The notes: generated by a model not told the origin, from the sequence alone. DNA of 64,000 bases from Annona cherimola (GCA_030490835.1 CM059975.1:51389174-51453173), one strand, 5' to 3'; numbered from the stretch's first letter, positions 47,628 through 59,177 are shown. A program made the numbers and translations.

Positions 47628-49289
47628 TGTTGGTCCCGAGTTGATGGCTAAACCCAAGAGGAGAGGGGTGAATTGGGTTCTTTTTAAAAAATCTTTGGTA
47701 AATCAAAAACTTAACCCCTTTCAAAAATTAATCCCCTTATGAAAGCTAATGGAGAGCAATTAAAATAAAGCAGTAATAGAAAACAGAACACAAGATTTAT
47801 AGTGGTTCGGGCAAACCTTCCCTACTCCACTCTTCCAAGCTCACACTCCGTTGTGACTTGGGTTCCACTATGTATTCCTTGAATACACTTAGAGTCACCG
47901 CTCTCTTCTAGATTCAAAGCTCTAGGGGGCATATACAACTAGAGCCACTTGCTCTCTTCTAGATTCTAGCTCTAGGGGGCGTAACAACTCAATGCACAAG
48001 TAGGTGATGAGTCTCACTCCAATCACTCCCTACTTGCATACACTTGATCTTAGCTATCCAAGATAAATCAAGTTTAGTACAACAAAACAATGAAAATAAG
48101 CAAGAACTACACTTTACAGATTTGTGTAGACAGATTGAGCTCGAGAAAGAAATCAAAGACAGCTGGGATGATGATCGTTGAAGCAACTTGCAGTTTGAAG
48201 CTCTTTCTTCCTTTGAAACACTCAAATATGGAGAAAAGGGATTTGAAAGTCTTTCTTGCACTTCTTTTCTCTCTATGATCCTTAGAGTAGTGAGTATATT
48301 TTTTTCTCACGTTCATTTGAATGTCTTTTTATAGAATGAGGAAGATTGGAACGTTGTAGGAGTGGTTGGTGCGCAATAAATGAACTCCAACGTTCGAAAA
48401 TTTGAACGTTATACCCAAGTCGAAGGTGGAGTCGACTTGGGATGCGACTTGGCTACCCAAGTCGCATCTGGAGTCGACTTCGTCTGCGACTCCAGTTCTT
48501 CGGATTCCCAAGTCTTAGGCTTGGTCGACTTGACTTCAGACTTCGACCCAAGTCGATCCTGAAGTCGACTTGGCCTGCGACTTGGCTCGGGTTTTGCTGA
48601 ACCTGCTTTGATCTTCAAGTTGCGTTCTTCTATCTTGGATTGGCTTGATTCTTACTTAGATGATTCATGCATATTTGACTTATGTAGTCTTGATAGACAT
48701 TGTTTGAATCATTCTTGTATCTTTGTCTTTGAGCTTGATAGACTTGATTTGATGTAAAACAGGATTCTTGACTTTGAATTTGACTCATTTGTTTTTCATC
48801 TTGATTCCTTGGACTTGAGTGATAAATCCTCTTGAATAGCTTGAAAACTGCATCTTTGAAGTTTGAACTTCTCAAGTCGTGGATGGAGTCGACCTGGCCT
48901 GCGACTTCACCCAAGTCGCACCTGGAGTCGACTTCGTTTGCAACTTCGTTATGTTCGTTTCCACTTTTCAACTCTGGATACTCCAAGTCGATGCTGGAGT
49001 CGACTTCGTCTGCGACTTGACTTCCCAAGTCGCAAGTGGAGTCGACTTGACCTGCGACTTCACCTGTTGCCTTTTGGGATTCATTCTCAAGTCGATATTT
49101 GAGTCGACTTTGGGATCGACTTCACCCAAGTCGAAGTCCAAGTCGACTTGGAGATCGACTTGACATCTTTGCTTTCCTTAAACATTTAGCAAACATATTA
49201 GTACCTTTTATATACTCAAAATTAGTTCTTGTTAATCATCAAAACTCAAGATTTGGTCAATTTTATTGTTTTAAACATTGTTTCCATCA
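47628..49289 (-). repeat. Copia C 3' LTR
   Basis: 1,662 bp, TGTTGGTCCC to TTTCCATCA (the terminal CAACA of the partner reads CATCA). AAGTCGACTT arrays at 48416-48600 and 48873-49170; TATA-like word at 48324-48335 (minus strand TCTATAAAAAGA). Confidence 0.95.
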
Positions 49290-49671
49290 ATCTCCCCCTT
49301 TTTGATGATTGACAAAACTTCATTTGAGTTGATACCTTTTAAGCATTAATCATGTTCATATGTCTTTTGAAAAACAGAGCATTTGTCTTATAGGTAAGAG
49401 CTTTTTGAAATTCCAACCATTATATTATTTTGGCATATTGGATACCTTTCAAGCAAATCATGTTGAATACTTTATTAATCAAGCATAACATATTAAGTAA
49501 ACATAACATTCATCAAAAGCATATATATATATATATATCAAGTTTCATTTTTACAAAATGCAATACAAAACAAAAATGAAAACAAAAATGAAACCTAGAT
49601 ACAAAACTACCCAACCCATAAGAAAATTTTACTCAACTCACCTATTCTATCTCCCCCTTTTTGTCAAACTA
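49290..49671 (-). other. Copia C polypurine tracts and spacer
   Basis: On the minus strand, CAAAAAGGGGGAGAT lies directly at the LTR (49290-49304), and a second tract AAAAAGGGGGAGA lies at 49650-49663. The ~345 bp between them is AT-rich, with an (AT)n run at 49523-49538, and is non-coding. Duplicate PPTs match the arrangement in copia B. Confidence 0.8.
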
Positions 49672-51267
49672 TCAAAAATTTATCAAAAATCGATCAACTC
49701 TTAATGATTTTGTGAATTGAAATTGAGAGATCGGATATAAGATTGGTTCGACAGGACAATGATGGGCCGATGAGTAAACAAGAGAAGCGTGATCTGGAGT
49801 TGCTTCTTTATGAACTGATCCTGATTCGTAAGGATCGAGTTCAGGCATGGGTTTCTTCTTATGTCGGCCTGAGGCAAGATGATAGCGGATAGTCCGCATT
49901 TCCCGCTCAATTCTGTCTTGCCGGGAGTGCATATCCTCGAGGGCATTGTGAACGCCGGTGATAAGACTTGTCATCCGGTCTTCTTGATAACCCATTTCTG
50001 CCCTCATAGCAACAATTTCATCTTTTAAATCCTTTAGGGTAACCTCCTCAGAAGAGGTTGGAGGCACCCGTTCTCTTGCAGCGGACCCTTGTGGAGAATA
50101 GGATCCGTGCGATATGGGAGATGCTGGCTCCTCTTGAGCAAGTGGTGCCGCGGGAGGTTGCTCCCCCTCAGTCTGTGCATTGTCTTCTTGCTCTTCTTCT
50201 GAAGCTTCATGCCTTAGTTCAAGCAGATTGATCTTCATTCTTTGTATGAGAGCTTTATTTATGGCATTTGTGGATTTGAGCACTTCGAAAGGCTCGCCTT
50301 CAATATCCACTTTGAAGAATTCAAGAATTTTTGTGATCCATGTGCCATAGGGAAGGACTCCTCGTGGGTTATCCTTTCTAGAAGCCAAGGCTTCAAGAAA
50401 TAATTTGGGTATGCTCACTTTGACCCTGTTGACCACTTTCCATAGTATCCCTGCTTCTTGTGGATTCAATTGATTTCTTCCACCGCCCTTTGGGTAGATG
50501 CAGTGGGCAATGAGAAGTCGGAGTACTCGTAGCCTTGGTGAAAGATCCATGTACCGAAGGAATTTGATTCCCGGATGGTACTTGTTGCTCCGGGTGAGCT
50601 GATTATACATTTGATCCATAGTGAGATCTTCTGGAATAGGCTCATCCTCATACGGGACTCCAAGTATGTGTCCTAAATGACTCATTACTTCAATCGGTCC
50701 TGCAACAATCCCGATTCCAAGATCCATTTCGACTCCTTTGACGAAGGTTCCAAAGTATTCTTCATCCCAAAGATAATAAAACATTCGAGTAAGATCTGGA
50801 TAGACCCTTTCGTCTTCCTTTAGCAAATTGGTCCATCCTTGAAAATCCAATAGATCTTCTATGTCTGATCCATATTCTTTCAGGAAATTAAAATCTATAA
50901 TCTTGGGTATGAATACCTTCCGTTCGTAGAACTTTTTGTAGAAACAGCTATGTTGGAGCTCGGTTTTGAAGTAGGTAGTGGGCATCTTCAATACTTGGGC
51001 TTTCCCAGCTGCAGTGCCCCTTCTGCTTGTCCCGGATTGTGTGCTCTGTGAGGTTTGTTGTTGATTTTCCGACCTGGGTGCTTGATCAGATGATTGAGTG
51101 GATGTTTGGAATCGAACCCGTTTACCCGTCGAAGTTGATGGTTCCTCTCTGGCTCTTTTTGATGGAGTCCTAGTTCTTCTAGGAACTTCTTTTGGTTGAG
51201 AAGACGGTTGTGGTTGTGTGGGAACCCGTTTGGGGTATGGTTTTGATAAGGCTTTCTTTGGTGCCAT
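49672..51267 (-). CDS. ORF3 of copia C, 531 residues, downstream of pol
   Basis: Intact. I start it at the ATG at 51267-51265 (MAPKKALSKPYPKR) because the same start is conserved in copia B; the open frame continues 111 codons further upstream, but that part is CT-rich leader. Residues 1-60 are basic and Ser/Thr/Pro-rich, with NLS-like clusters (RRTRTPSKRAR, GKRVRF). Residues 95-350 form the conserved core (FQGWTNLLKEDERVYPDLTR, GGGRNQLNPQEAGILWKVV, LPYGTWITKILEFF). Residues 355-405 are acidic and Pro-rich. Residues 410-465 look like a coiled coil (LKDLKDEIVAMRAEMGYQED). I see no signal peptide or membrane segment. The core resembles the putative plant transposon protein domain (Transposase_32); from memory, unverified. 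It occupies the place of the Sirevirus env-like gene but does not look like an envelope protein. Function unknown. Confidence 0.8.
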   Translation of the reverse strand: MAPKKALSKPYPKRVPTQPQPSSQPKEVPRRTRTPSKRAREEPSTSTGKRVRFQTSTQSSDQAPRSENQQQTSQSTQSGTSRRGTAAGKAQVLKMPTTYFKTELQHSCFYKKFYERKVFIPKIIDFNFLKEYGSDIEDLLDFQGWTNLLKEDERVYPDLTRMFYYLWDEEYFGTFVKGVEMDLGIGIVAGPIEVMSHLGHILGVPYEDEPIPEDLTMDQMYNQLTRSNKYHPGIKFLRYMDLSPRLRVLRLLIAHCIYPKGGGRNQLNPQEAGILWKVVNRVKVSIPKLFLEALASRKDNPRGVLPYGTWITKILEFFKVDIEGEPFEVLKSTNAINKALIQRMKINLLELRHEASEEEQEDNAQTEGEQPPAAPLAQEEPASPISHGSYSPQGSAARERVPPTSSEEVTLKDLKDEIVAMRAEMGYQEDRMTSLITGVHNALEDMHSRQDRIEREMRTIRYHLASGRHKKKPMPELDPYESGSVHKEATPDHASLVYSSAHHCPVEPILYPISQFQFTKSLRVDRFLINF

Positions 51268-51863
51268 TTGGAGTTTGGACTTTATGGATCTGAGAGGGAA
51301 TGCGAGTGAGAGAAAGAGAGAGTTTGAGAGATAGTGTGGAAGAGAAAAAGAAAGAAAAGGAAACTGAGAGAGTGAGAGATAAAGAGAATGAAAGGGAGTG
51401 AAAGAGAGATAGTGTGTGACGATTTGCCGGATACAAAGGAAAAAATCGCCGGAGAAAAGGCTGTCGCCGGAGAGGGAGAAATAAGGAGAATCGCCGGAGG
51501 AGAAGAGGAAAAACAGGGAGGACGGAAAAATGAGGAAGAAAAGAAAGAGAAGAGAAGAAATAGAGAGGAGAGTCGGCCGAATGCGAAACGTCGCGCGCAC
51601 GGAGTCGACTTTGCCCTAGGCGAAGTCGACTTCGGTCCCTCGGAGTCGACTTCGCTCTAGTGAGGAGTCGACTTTGACCCTCTGGAGTCGACTTCGCTAT
51701 TGAAGCGGAGTCGACTTTGCTCCTGTGGAGTCGACTTCGCTCCTGAAGCGGAGTCGACTTCACTTTCCCAAGTCGACTTGGCGAAGTCGACTTGGCTCCC
51801 ATGGAGTCGACTTGACTCATCAGATTTGCCTTTCTCAAATTTTGGTTTCTTGTTTTAATTTTC
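51268..51863 (-). other. Copia C region between pol and ORF3, with 11 GTCGAC sites
   Basis: From 51598 to 51822 there are eleven GTCGAC palindromes, each within GAGTCGACTT or AAGTCGACTT, spaced about 20 bp apart. From 51290 to 51597 the coding strand is CT-rich and AG-poor. Copia B has the same two parts. The array could act in ORF3 expression or be a copy of the LTR array; not determinable here. Confidence 0.85.
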
Positions 51864-53957
51864 CTAATTTAGTTCTATCATCCCCATATCATTCCTAATC
51901 TTGTAAAATGATTCTTTAGCTAGAGGTTTGGTAAAGATATCAGCAATTTGATCCTCTGTTTTCACATATTCTAAGCACACATCATGATTTTCAACATGTT
52001 CACGAATAAAATGATGTCTCACATCAATATGTTTGGTTCTAGAATGCAATACAGGATTTTTAGTCAAACAAATTGCACTTGTATTATCACATCTAATAGG
52101 AATATTAACATAATCAATACCATAGTCTTTCAACTGTTGTTTCATCCAAAGTAATTGGGCACAACAACTACCGGCGGCTATGTATTCGGCTTCCGCAGTA
52201 GATAGTGCAACACTTGTTTGTTTTCTTGAATGCCATGAAACTAGCATATGTCTAAGAAATTGACAAGTTCCACTGGTACTTTTTCTATCTACTTTATATC
52301 CGGCAAAGTCTGCATCCGAATAGCCAATTAGATCAAAGGTTGACCCCTTTGGATACCATAGTCCAAGATTTGTAGTTTCTAACAAATATTTAAAAATTCT
52401 TTTTACAGCAAGTAGATGTGATTCTTTAGGACATGCTTGAAATCTAGAGCACATACAAACACTGAATAAGATATCGGGTCTAGAAGCAGTTAAATATAAC
52501 AAGGATCCAATCATGCTTCTATAGAGCTTTTGATTGATACTTTTACCGTTTTCGTCCGTGTCGATCTTGATTGTAGAGCTCATTGGAGTGTTTGCCCCTT
52601 TGCTATTCTGCATTCCAAATTTCTTGAGCATTTCTTTGACATATTTGGACTGGTTTAGAAATATTCCTTCATTTTGTTGCTTGATTTGAAGTCCAAGGAA
52701 GAAATTTAATTCTCCCATCATGCTCATTTCGAACTCGCTCTGCATTATCTTAGAAAATTCTTGACAAAGATTTTCATCAGTAGCACCGAATATTATGTCA
52801 TCCACATAAATCTGTACAATCAAAATATTTTTATTTTTGTACTTGATGAATAAAGTAGTGTCTACTTTCCCTCTTTGAAACTCATGATCAATCAAGAATC
52901 TATTTAACCTTTCATACCAAGCTCTTGGTGCTTGTTTTAGTCCATATAATGCTTTGGTTAATTTATAAACAAACTTTGATTGATCCTTTTCTTCAAAACC
53001 AGGGGGTTGTTCAACATATACTTCTTCATTCAAATAACCATTCAAAAATGCGCTTTTTACATCCATTTGAAACAATTTGAAGTTCATATGAGAAGCAAAT
53101 GCTAGTAGGATGCGTATGGCTTCTAATCTAGCCACGGGTGCATACGATTCTTCAAAATCAATTCCTTCTTCTTGGGAATACCCTTTGGCTACTAATCTTG
53201 CCTTGTTTCTAATTACAAGACCGCTTTCGTCTAATTTGTTCCTAAATACCCATTTGGTACCAATGACGGTATGATTGTTTGGTCTAGGGACTAAATGCCA
53301 TACATTGTTTCTTTCGAATTGATTTAGCTCTTCTTGCATTGAAATAACCCAATTTTCATCATTAAGAGCTTGTTCAATGGTATTTGGTTCAATTTTCGAT
53401 ACAAATGCATATTGGCCATAAACGTTTTGTTTCGATCTTCTAGTTTTTACTCCTTCATATATATTTCCAATAACTTGTTCAATTGGATGGGCATTTTTGA
53501 ACTTTAAATCAGTTGGAGGTTTGTAAGAGTCATTACCTTCACTTACCTCTTCCTCCACTGGATTTTCTGGCTTGAGCTCGAGTTCCTTTGGTTGTTCTTT
53601 GCTTTTTGTCTCATCTGCATCACTTAGTTCATCCTCCTTTCTCGGACTTTGGTTAATTTCATCAAATACAACATGTATGGATTCTTCTACAACTTGGTTT
53701 CGTTTGTTGAATACTCTATATGCTTTGCTATTTGATGAATAACCAAGGAATATAGCCTCATCGCTTTTGGCATCTAATTTGCCCAAATTGGTTTTTCCAT
53801 TGTTTAAAACATAGCATGTACATCCAAAAGCATGAAAATATGAGATATTTGGTTTCCTTCCTTTCCATAGTTCATATGGGGTCTTTTTCAAGATTGCTCG
53901 AATGGTAACTCGGTTCAAAACATGACAAGCTGTACTCACAGCTTCACCCCAAAATTT
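51864..53957 (-). CDS. Copia C polyprotein, downstream part: integrase end, RT, RNase H
   Basis: This is the same frame as the upstream part, directly after the TAG at 53958-53960, and is open for 697 codons to the stop at 51864. Starting with KFWGEAVST it holds the integrase C-terminal region ([39 protein letters not shown]), a Glu-rich linker, then [46 protein letters not shown] and catalytic YVDD (about codon 384 of this part). RNase H follows with [27 protein letters not shown] and [15 protein letters not shown], all expected acidic residues present. RT and RNase H make the cDNA inside virus-like particles, and integrase inserts it. Confidence 0.93.
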   Translation of the reverse strand, partial: KFWGEAVSTACHVLNRVTIRAILKKTPYELWKGRKPNISYFHAFGCTCYVLNNGKTNLGKLDAKSDEAIFLGYSSNSKAYRVFNKRNQVVEESIHVVFDEINQSPRKEDELSDADETKSKEQPKELELKPENPVEEEVSEGNDSYKPPTDLKFKNAHPIEQVIGNIYEGVKTRRSKQNVYGQYAFVSKIEPNTIEQALNDENWVISMQEELNQFERNNVWHLVPRPNNHTVIGTKWVFRNKLDESGLVIRNKARLVAKGYSQEEGIDFEESYAPVARLEAIRILLAFASHMNFKLFQMDVKSAFLNGYLNEEVYVEQPPGFEEKDQSKFVYKLTKALYGLKQAPRAWYERLNRFLIDHEFQRGKVDTTLFIKYKNKNILIVQIYVDDIIFGATDENLCQEFSKIMQSEFEMSMMGELNFFLGLQIKQQNEGIFLNQSKYVKEMLKKFGMQNSKGANTPMSSTIKIDTDENGKSINQKLYRSMIGSLLYLTASRPDILFSVCMCSRFQACPKESHLLAVKRIFKYLLETTNLGLWYPKGSTFDLIGYSDADFAGYKVDRKSTSGTCQFLRHMLVSWHSRKQTSVALSTAEAEYIAAGSCCAQLLWMKQQLKDYGIDYVNIPIRCDNTSAICLTKNPVLHSRTKHIDVRHHFIREHVENHDVCLEYVKTEDQIADIFTKPLAKESFYKIRNDMGMIELN

Positions 53958-56030
53958 CTAGGATAGATTGCTCTCATTTAGCATAGTTCTAGCCATCTCT
54001 TGTATAGTTCTATTTTTCCTTTCAACTACTCCATTTTGTTGTGGAGTTCTTGGTGCAGAAAATGTGTGGTGAATTCCTTTCCCATTACAAAATTCCATGA
54101 ATCGTTTGTTTTCGAATTCGCCACCATGATCGCTTCTTATGGTCACAATAGTACTCTGTTTTTCATTTTGCACTAAATTCACGAAAGTTGCAAACATAGA
54201 GAAGGCTTCATCTTTACTAGCTAAGAGAATTATCCATGTGAATCTTGAAAAATCATCAACTATGACAAATACATATTTCTTTCCACCAATGGTTAGAATG
54301 TTGGATGGCCCGTATAGATCCATGTGTAGTAGTTCAAGTGGCCTAGTGGTGGAAATTTCCTTTTTGGTAGAGAAAGGCATCTTTGGTTGTTTAGATAATT
54401 GACATGCCTTGCAAATCTTGTCTTTGTCATATTTTAATTTTGGTAATCCCTTTACCAAACTCTTTTTCCATAGGGTCTTTATGTTGCCCATGTTTATATG
54501 TCCAAGCCTCTTGTGCCAAACCCATGGATCGTTATCAATGGCCATTAGACATTGACCATCTAATTCATCAAGTGAAACCAAATAAACATTTCCATGTCTT
54601 TTGCCACTAAACATGATATGTTCTCCATTAAATACATTACATATAGATGATTCAAACACAACTTTGTATCCCTTATCACATAATTGGCTAATACTCATTA
54701 AATTGTGTTTGAGTCCTTCAACAAACAAAACATCTTCCATGCATGCATTTGAAACACTATGTATATTTCCTTTACCTTTAATTTTACCTTTTTCATTATT
54801 GCCAAAGGCAACCATTCCATCATTACAAGGCTTAAGTTTGTGAAACAAACTTCTTTCACCGGTCATATGCCTTGAGCAACCGCTATCCATAAACCATTCA
54901 TTGTTTGCCTTTGCCTTAAGACATGTCTCTTCATTGCTTGTGTCTTTTGTTGAGGTAATTTGTTCTCCTTGCTCGATTTGTGCCATGCAGCAAATTCTTG
55001 CACATTCTTCCGCCTCTATGTCGTCGGTTGAGGAGCTACACGTCGTAGATTCTTCATCATTCACGTACATGCCTCTTCCTTTGTATTTCTGGAATCTTCT
55101 ATTGTTCCCTCGATCCTTTCTTTGTTCTTTTGCCTTGTTTTCTTCGGGAGTTGGACATTGAGCCTGCATATGTCCCGAACCGCCACATCGGTAGCATTTG
55201 GTTGATTCTTTCTTCTTTTCTCTGGGAGTTCTTTCTTTGAAGCTTCTGAAATTCTTGCCTTTCCTCACAAATTTTCTGAATCGTTTTGTGAGTAGGGCAA
55301 TCTCATCGTCGTTTTGAGAAGAAGATGTGTCATCGGTGTCTTGTCCGGCTTTTAAGGCAATTGCACTTTTGCCCCTGTGTTGATCTTCATTTCTTCTCTT
55401 GATTAGCTCATGTGACATGAGAGAGCTAAGTAAGTCTTCAAGCTTTAGTGTGTTAAGATCCTTGGCTTCTTCTATTGCAGTGATTTTTGGGGTCCATGAT
55501 TCGGGTAGAGCTCTTAAAATTTTCATAACCTGTTCAGATTCAGAAATAGCCTTTCCAAGACCTTTTAGAGCATTAGTAATCTTTGAGAACCTAGCAAACA
55601 TTTCAGAAATATTTTCTGTTTCTAGCATTCTAAAATTCTCTAGTTCTCCAATCAAAATATTTCTTCTCGTCCCTTGGACTTGAGAAGTTCCTTCATAGAT
55701 AGAGGTTAGTGTATCCCATATTTCTTTGGCGGTTAAGCAAGAGGATACTCTATCATACTCGGAAGCAGTAAGAGCACAAAATAAAGAGTTCATGGCTTTG
55801 GCGTTGCTCTTAACAGTTCTTACTTCCTCATCGGTCCATTTGGAAGCTCGTTCATCGGTAGGCAAAGTTACTCCATCTTGAATAGCAATCCAAGAATCCA
55901 TATCGGTGGCCATGATGAGTTGCTTCATACGAAGCTTCCAATATCCAAAATTGTTCCCATCAAACAACGGTGGCCTTGTAAAGGATTGGCCTTCAGCAAA
56001 AGCGGGAACGGAAGTAGATTGAGATGCCAT
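53958..56030 (-). CDS. Copia C polyprotein, upstream part: gag, protease, integrase core
   Basis: 690 codons from ATG 56030-56028, 34 nt after the PBS. Residues 20-215 are gag ([17 protein letters not shown], then the UBN2-type [20 protein letters not shown]). The CCHC knuckle is C279, C282, H287, C292. Aspartic protease D382-S-G. Pre-integrase and HHCC zinc region: H506, H511, C540, C543. Integrase catalytic triad D571 (LLHMD), D634 (RSDHGGEFE) and E670 (VVER). It stops at a TAG after NESNLS where copia B has a Lys codon (LSKRFWG), so this looks like an AAG-to-TAG substitution and not a conserved readthrough site. Without suppression RT would not be made from this copy. Confidence 0.94.
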   Translation of the reverse strand: MASQSTSVPAFAEGQSFTRPPLFDGNNFGYWKLRMKQLIMATDMDSWIAIQDGVTLPTDERASKWTDEEVRTVKSNAKAMNSLFCALTASEYDRVSSCLTAKEIWDTLTSIYEGTSQVQGTRRNILIGELENFRMLETENISEMFARFSKITNALKGLGKAISESEQVMKILRALPESWTPKITAIEEAKDLNTLKLEDLLSSLMSHELIKRRNEDQHRGKSAIALKAGQDTDDTSSSQNDDEIALLTKRFRKFVRKGKNFRSFKERTPREKKKESTKCYRCGGSGHMQAQCPTPEENKAKEQRKDRGNNRRFQKYKGRGMYVNDEESTTCSSSTDDIEAEECARICCMAQIEQGEQITSTKDTSNEETCLKAKANNEWFMDSGCSRHMTGERSLFHKLKPCNDGMVAFGNNEKGKIKGKGNIHSVSNACMEDVLFVEGLKHNLMSISQLCDKGYKVVFESSICNVFNGEHIMFSGKRHGNVYLVSLDELDGQCLMAIDNDPWVWHKRLGHINMGNIKTLWKKSLVKGLPKLKYDKDKICKACQLSKQPKMPFSTKKEISTTRPLELLHMDLYGPSNILTIGGKKYVFVIVDDFSRFTWIILLASKDEAFSMFATFVNLVQNEKQSTIVTIRSDHGGEFENKRFMEFCNGKGIHHTFSAPRTPQQNGVVERKNRTIQEMARTMLNESNLS

Positions 56031-56064
56031 ATCGATAAGATCTCTTTGGTAAACTCAAAGACCT

Positions 56065-56076
56065 GCTCTGATACCA
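56065..56076 (-). other. Primer-binding site of copia C
   Basis: On the minus strand TGGTATCAGAGC, 2 nt inside the 5' LTR; complementary to plant initiator tRNA-Met. Confidence 0.93.
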
Positions 56077-56078
56077 CT

Positions 56079-57739
56079 TGTTGGTCCCGAGTTGATGGCT
56101 AAACCCAAGAGGGGAGGGGTGAATTGGGTTCTTTTTAAAAAATCTTTGGTAAATCAAAAACTTAACCCCTTTCAAAAATTAATCCCCTTATGAAAGCTAA
56201 TGGAGAGCAATTAAAATAAAGCAGTAATAGAAAACAGAACACAAGATTTATAGTGGTTCGGGCAAACCTTCCCTACTCCACTCTTCCAAGCTCACACTCC
56301 GTTGTGACTTGGGTTCCACTATGTATTCCTTGAATACACTTAGAGTCACCGCTCTCTTCTAGATTCAAAGCTCTAGGGGGCATATACAACTAGAGCCACT
56401 TGCTCTCTTCTAGATTCTAGCTCTAGGGGGCGTAACAACTCAATGCACAAGTAGGTGATGAGTCTCACTCCAATCACTCCCTACTTGCATACACTTGATC
56501 TTAGCTATCCAAGCTAAATCAAGTTTAGTACAACAAAACAATGAAAATAAGCAAGAACTACACTTTACAGATTTGTGTAGACAGATTGAGCTCGAGAAAG
56601 AAATCAAAGACAGCTGGGATGATGATCGTTGAAGCAACTTGCAGTTTGAAGCTCTTTCTTCCTTTGAAACACTCAAATATGGAGAAAAGGGATTTGAAAG
56701 TCTTTCTTGCACTTCTTTTCTCTCTATGATCCTTAGAGTAGTGAGTATATTTTTTTCTCACGTTCATTTGAATGTCTTTTTATAGAATGAGGAAGATTGG
56801 AACGTTGTAGGAGTGGTTGGTGCGCAATAAATGAACTCCAACGTTCGAAAATTTGAATGTTATACCCAAGTCGAAGGTGGAGTCGACTTGGGATGCGACT
56901 TGGCTACCCAAGTCGCATCTGGAGTCGACTTGTCTGCGACTCCAGTTCTTCGGATTCCCAAGTCTTAGGCTTGGTCGACTTGACTTCAGACTTCGACCCA
57001 AGTCGATCCTGAAGTCGACTTGGCCTGCGACTTGGCTCGGGTTTTGCTGAACCTGCTTTGATCTTCAAGTTGCGTTCTTCTATCTTGGATTGGCTTGATT
57101 CTTACTTAGATGATTCATGCATATTTGACTTATGTAGTCTTGATAGACATTGTTTGAATCATTCTTGTATCTTTGTCTTTGAGCTTGATAGACTTGATTT
57201 GATGTAGAACATGATTCTTGACTTTGAATTTGACTCATTTGTTTTTCATCTTGATTCCTTGGACTTGAGTGATAAATCCTCTTGAATAGCTTGAAAACTT
57301 CATCTTTGAAGTTTGAACTTCTCAAGTCGTGGATGGAGTCGACCTGGCCTGCGACTTCACCCAAGTCGCACCTGGAGTCAACTTCGTTTGCAACTTCGTT
57401 ATGTTCGTTTCCACTTTTCAACTCTGGATACTCCAAGTCGATGCTGGAGTCGACTTCGTCTGCGACTTGACTTCCCAAGTCGCAAGTGGAGTCGACTTGA
57501 CCTGCGACTTCACCTGTTGCCTTTTGGGATTCATTCTCAAGTCGATATTTGAGTCGACTTTGGGATCGACTTCACCCAAGTCGAAGTCCAAGTCGACTTG
57601 GAGATCGACTTGACATCTTTGCTTTCCTTAAACATTTAGCAAACATATTAGTACCTTTTATATACTCGAAATTAGTTCTTGTTAATCATCAAAACTCAAG
57701 ATTTGGTCAATTTTATTGTTTTAAACATTGTTTCCAACA
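56079..57739 (-). repeat. Copia C 5' LTR
   Basis: 1,661 bp, TGTTGG..CCAACA, with AAGTCGACTT arrays at 56867-57050 and 57323-57620. Differences from the 3' LTR by eye include positions near 56113, 56513, 56856, 56930 (1-nt gap), 57206, 57211, 57300, 57380 and 57668. Confidence 0.95.
56775..56786 (-). promoter_or_regulatory. Candidate TATA box of copia C
   Basis: Minus strand TCTATAAAAAGA, identical in both LTRs and downstream of the palindromic array in the direction of transcription. Confidence 0.65.
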
Positions 57740-58232
57740 GGATTAAGGTGAAATTTTGTATGGATGGCTAAAATATTATGCCGAATATGATGGATGGATT
57801 GGATTAAGCCAAATATCATAGGAAATGTGTTTCTCAGAGAGCAAGTAAGTGAGGCTTAACTTTTCCAAAGCAAGTCATTAATTCTACTTTTTAGTTTTTG
57901 AAAAAGTAGCTTAAGATATGATATTTTAATGAAATAAAAAATAAAAAAATTCCCCAAAGTCCGCCATGGGAAAATGTGAGCTAGCATGGGGATTTGTGCC
58001 AAAAATTCAATGGTTGAGATGAGCTCAATCAAGGATAATCAACGGTTGAGATTAATCACGTCTTTTGATGAAAATCAAGCAATTAATGGATGAATCAGCA
58101 ATGGAAACTTATGGCCAGCAATTTTCCACCAAGGATAATAAGAAATTGCTTGGAAATGACCTAAGTAAAGATATTTATAATTTAGCCCAAATTTCAAGGG
58201 GGTAGAATGCAATTTCATGAAATTTGGAGCAC

Positions 58233-58240
58233 TATATAAA
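58233..58240 (+). promoter_or_regulatory. Candidate TATA box of solo LTR S2
   Basis: TATATAAA followed by GGGGAGGG; 158 nt upstream of the GTAAGTGG donor-like site at 58391. Confidence 0.6.
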
Positions 58241-59132
58241 GGGGAGGGTGCCTTGAACGAATTTCACACCCATCCCAAGCATTCTTAGCTTGAGAAATTC
58301 ATTCCCCACGTTTTTGAAGCAAGAGAGGAGGAGAGAAAGGAAGGGAAGAGAGAGAAAGGGAGGAGGAAAGGAGATTTTGGCTCACTTAAGGTAAGTGGAT
58401 CCTCCTCAAATTTGTGCATGATGTTCTTTAGTGTATAACATGCTTAGCTAATGCCTAAGTATGATTAATTAAGTATAGTTACCATGACAAAATGAAATCA
58501 TGCCAAAACATGATAATTTTGGAGTAAAGATGGAGCATTCGGAAAGATAGCATATGATGTGTAAATAATGCTCCAAAAATGATAAATGATGATTTGGGAT
58601 ATATGAATATGATAAAGATGATGTTGGAATGATGATATATTAATTTCATGATTTTTGAAATTAAGGATTATGTTTAAGTGAATTTATATTGATTTTTAGT
58701 ATATGAAGAAAAAATGGAAAATATGCTTAAATGAATTATTAACCTTGAGTTAATAATTAATGATGAAAAGGTTTAGCAAGGCCTTTGATTTTCTATTAAT
58801 CATAATTTAATTTATGATTAATATGTGGACCTCATGAATAGTACCCATGAATAGTAACTTATGAATAGTAATCACGTGAATAGTAACCCAAGTGAATGGT
58901 TACTCAAGGTATATGACATTTGATTGAGGATATGAGGAATAATATTGGTATATTATGAAATGGAGAACTAAGTTATGAAGAAAAATGATAAGAGATATTG
59001 AGGTTAATACCCATATGAAAAAGGAAGGAAGACCTAATAACTTTTTAGGTCTAAGGTAGATCATGACATATGCGTGGGTAGAAACCCTGTTCATGATAAA
59101 GTATGTATAAAATATCCTTTTCAATTATATAG

Positions 59133-59177
59133 GAAAAGGAAAAGGAAAGAAAAAGGTGGAGGATATAGACTGAGGAG
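59133..59177 (+). other. Candidate LTR micro-exon, copy 6
   Basis: 45 nt between CAATTATATAG and GTAAGCAAGC; purine-rich (GAAAAGGAAAAGG), ends GAGGAG. Candidate acceptor of the last exon is CAG ending at 60223. Confidence 0.5.

Larger units (their letters stand above)
47628..57739 (-). mobile_element. Complete Sirevirus-like copia element C, 10.1 kb
   Basis: Two LTRs (47628-49289 and 56079-57739) differ by about nine substitutions and one 1-nt gap by eye. The element is flanked by GGATT at 47623-47627 and 57740-57744, a perfect 5 bp target duplication. On the minus strand the order is 5' LTR, PBS, gag, protease, integrase, RT, RNase H, palindromic array, ORF3, PPT, 3' LTR. The only lesion I see in gag-pol is one TAG. 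With a commonly used plant rate of about 1.3e-8 per site per year the LTR difference suggests an age near 0.2 million years. It is the youngest insertion in the window. Confidence 0.95.

Noticed and set aside
48416..49170. Short frames on both strands reading VDSTCDLGEV or WSRLRLRL repeats
   Set aside because: Every frame of the AAGTCGACTT array is open because the unit has no stop; the frames exist on both strands and in all copies of the array.
51268..51600. N-terminal extension of ORF3 with a hydrophobic LLFLFFLIF stretch that could be a signal peptide
   Set aside because: It is translation of a CT-rich leader; in copia B the leader is not in frame with ORF3, and the ATG at 51267 is conserved. 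An env-like signal is not supported.
53958..53960. Programmed readthrough of the gag-pol TAG in copia C
   Set aside because: The sister copy has a Lys codon there, the stop lies inside integrase and not at the gag/pol boundary, and no known readthrough context is present.
53965..55970. Several plus-strand frames of 60-94 codons across copia C gag
   Set aside because: Antisense shadows of the well-supported minus-strand polyprotein.
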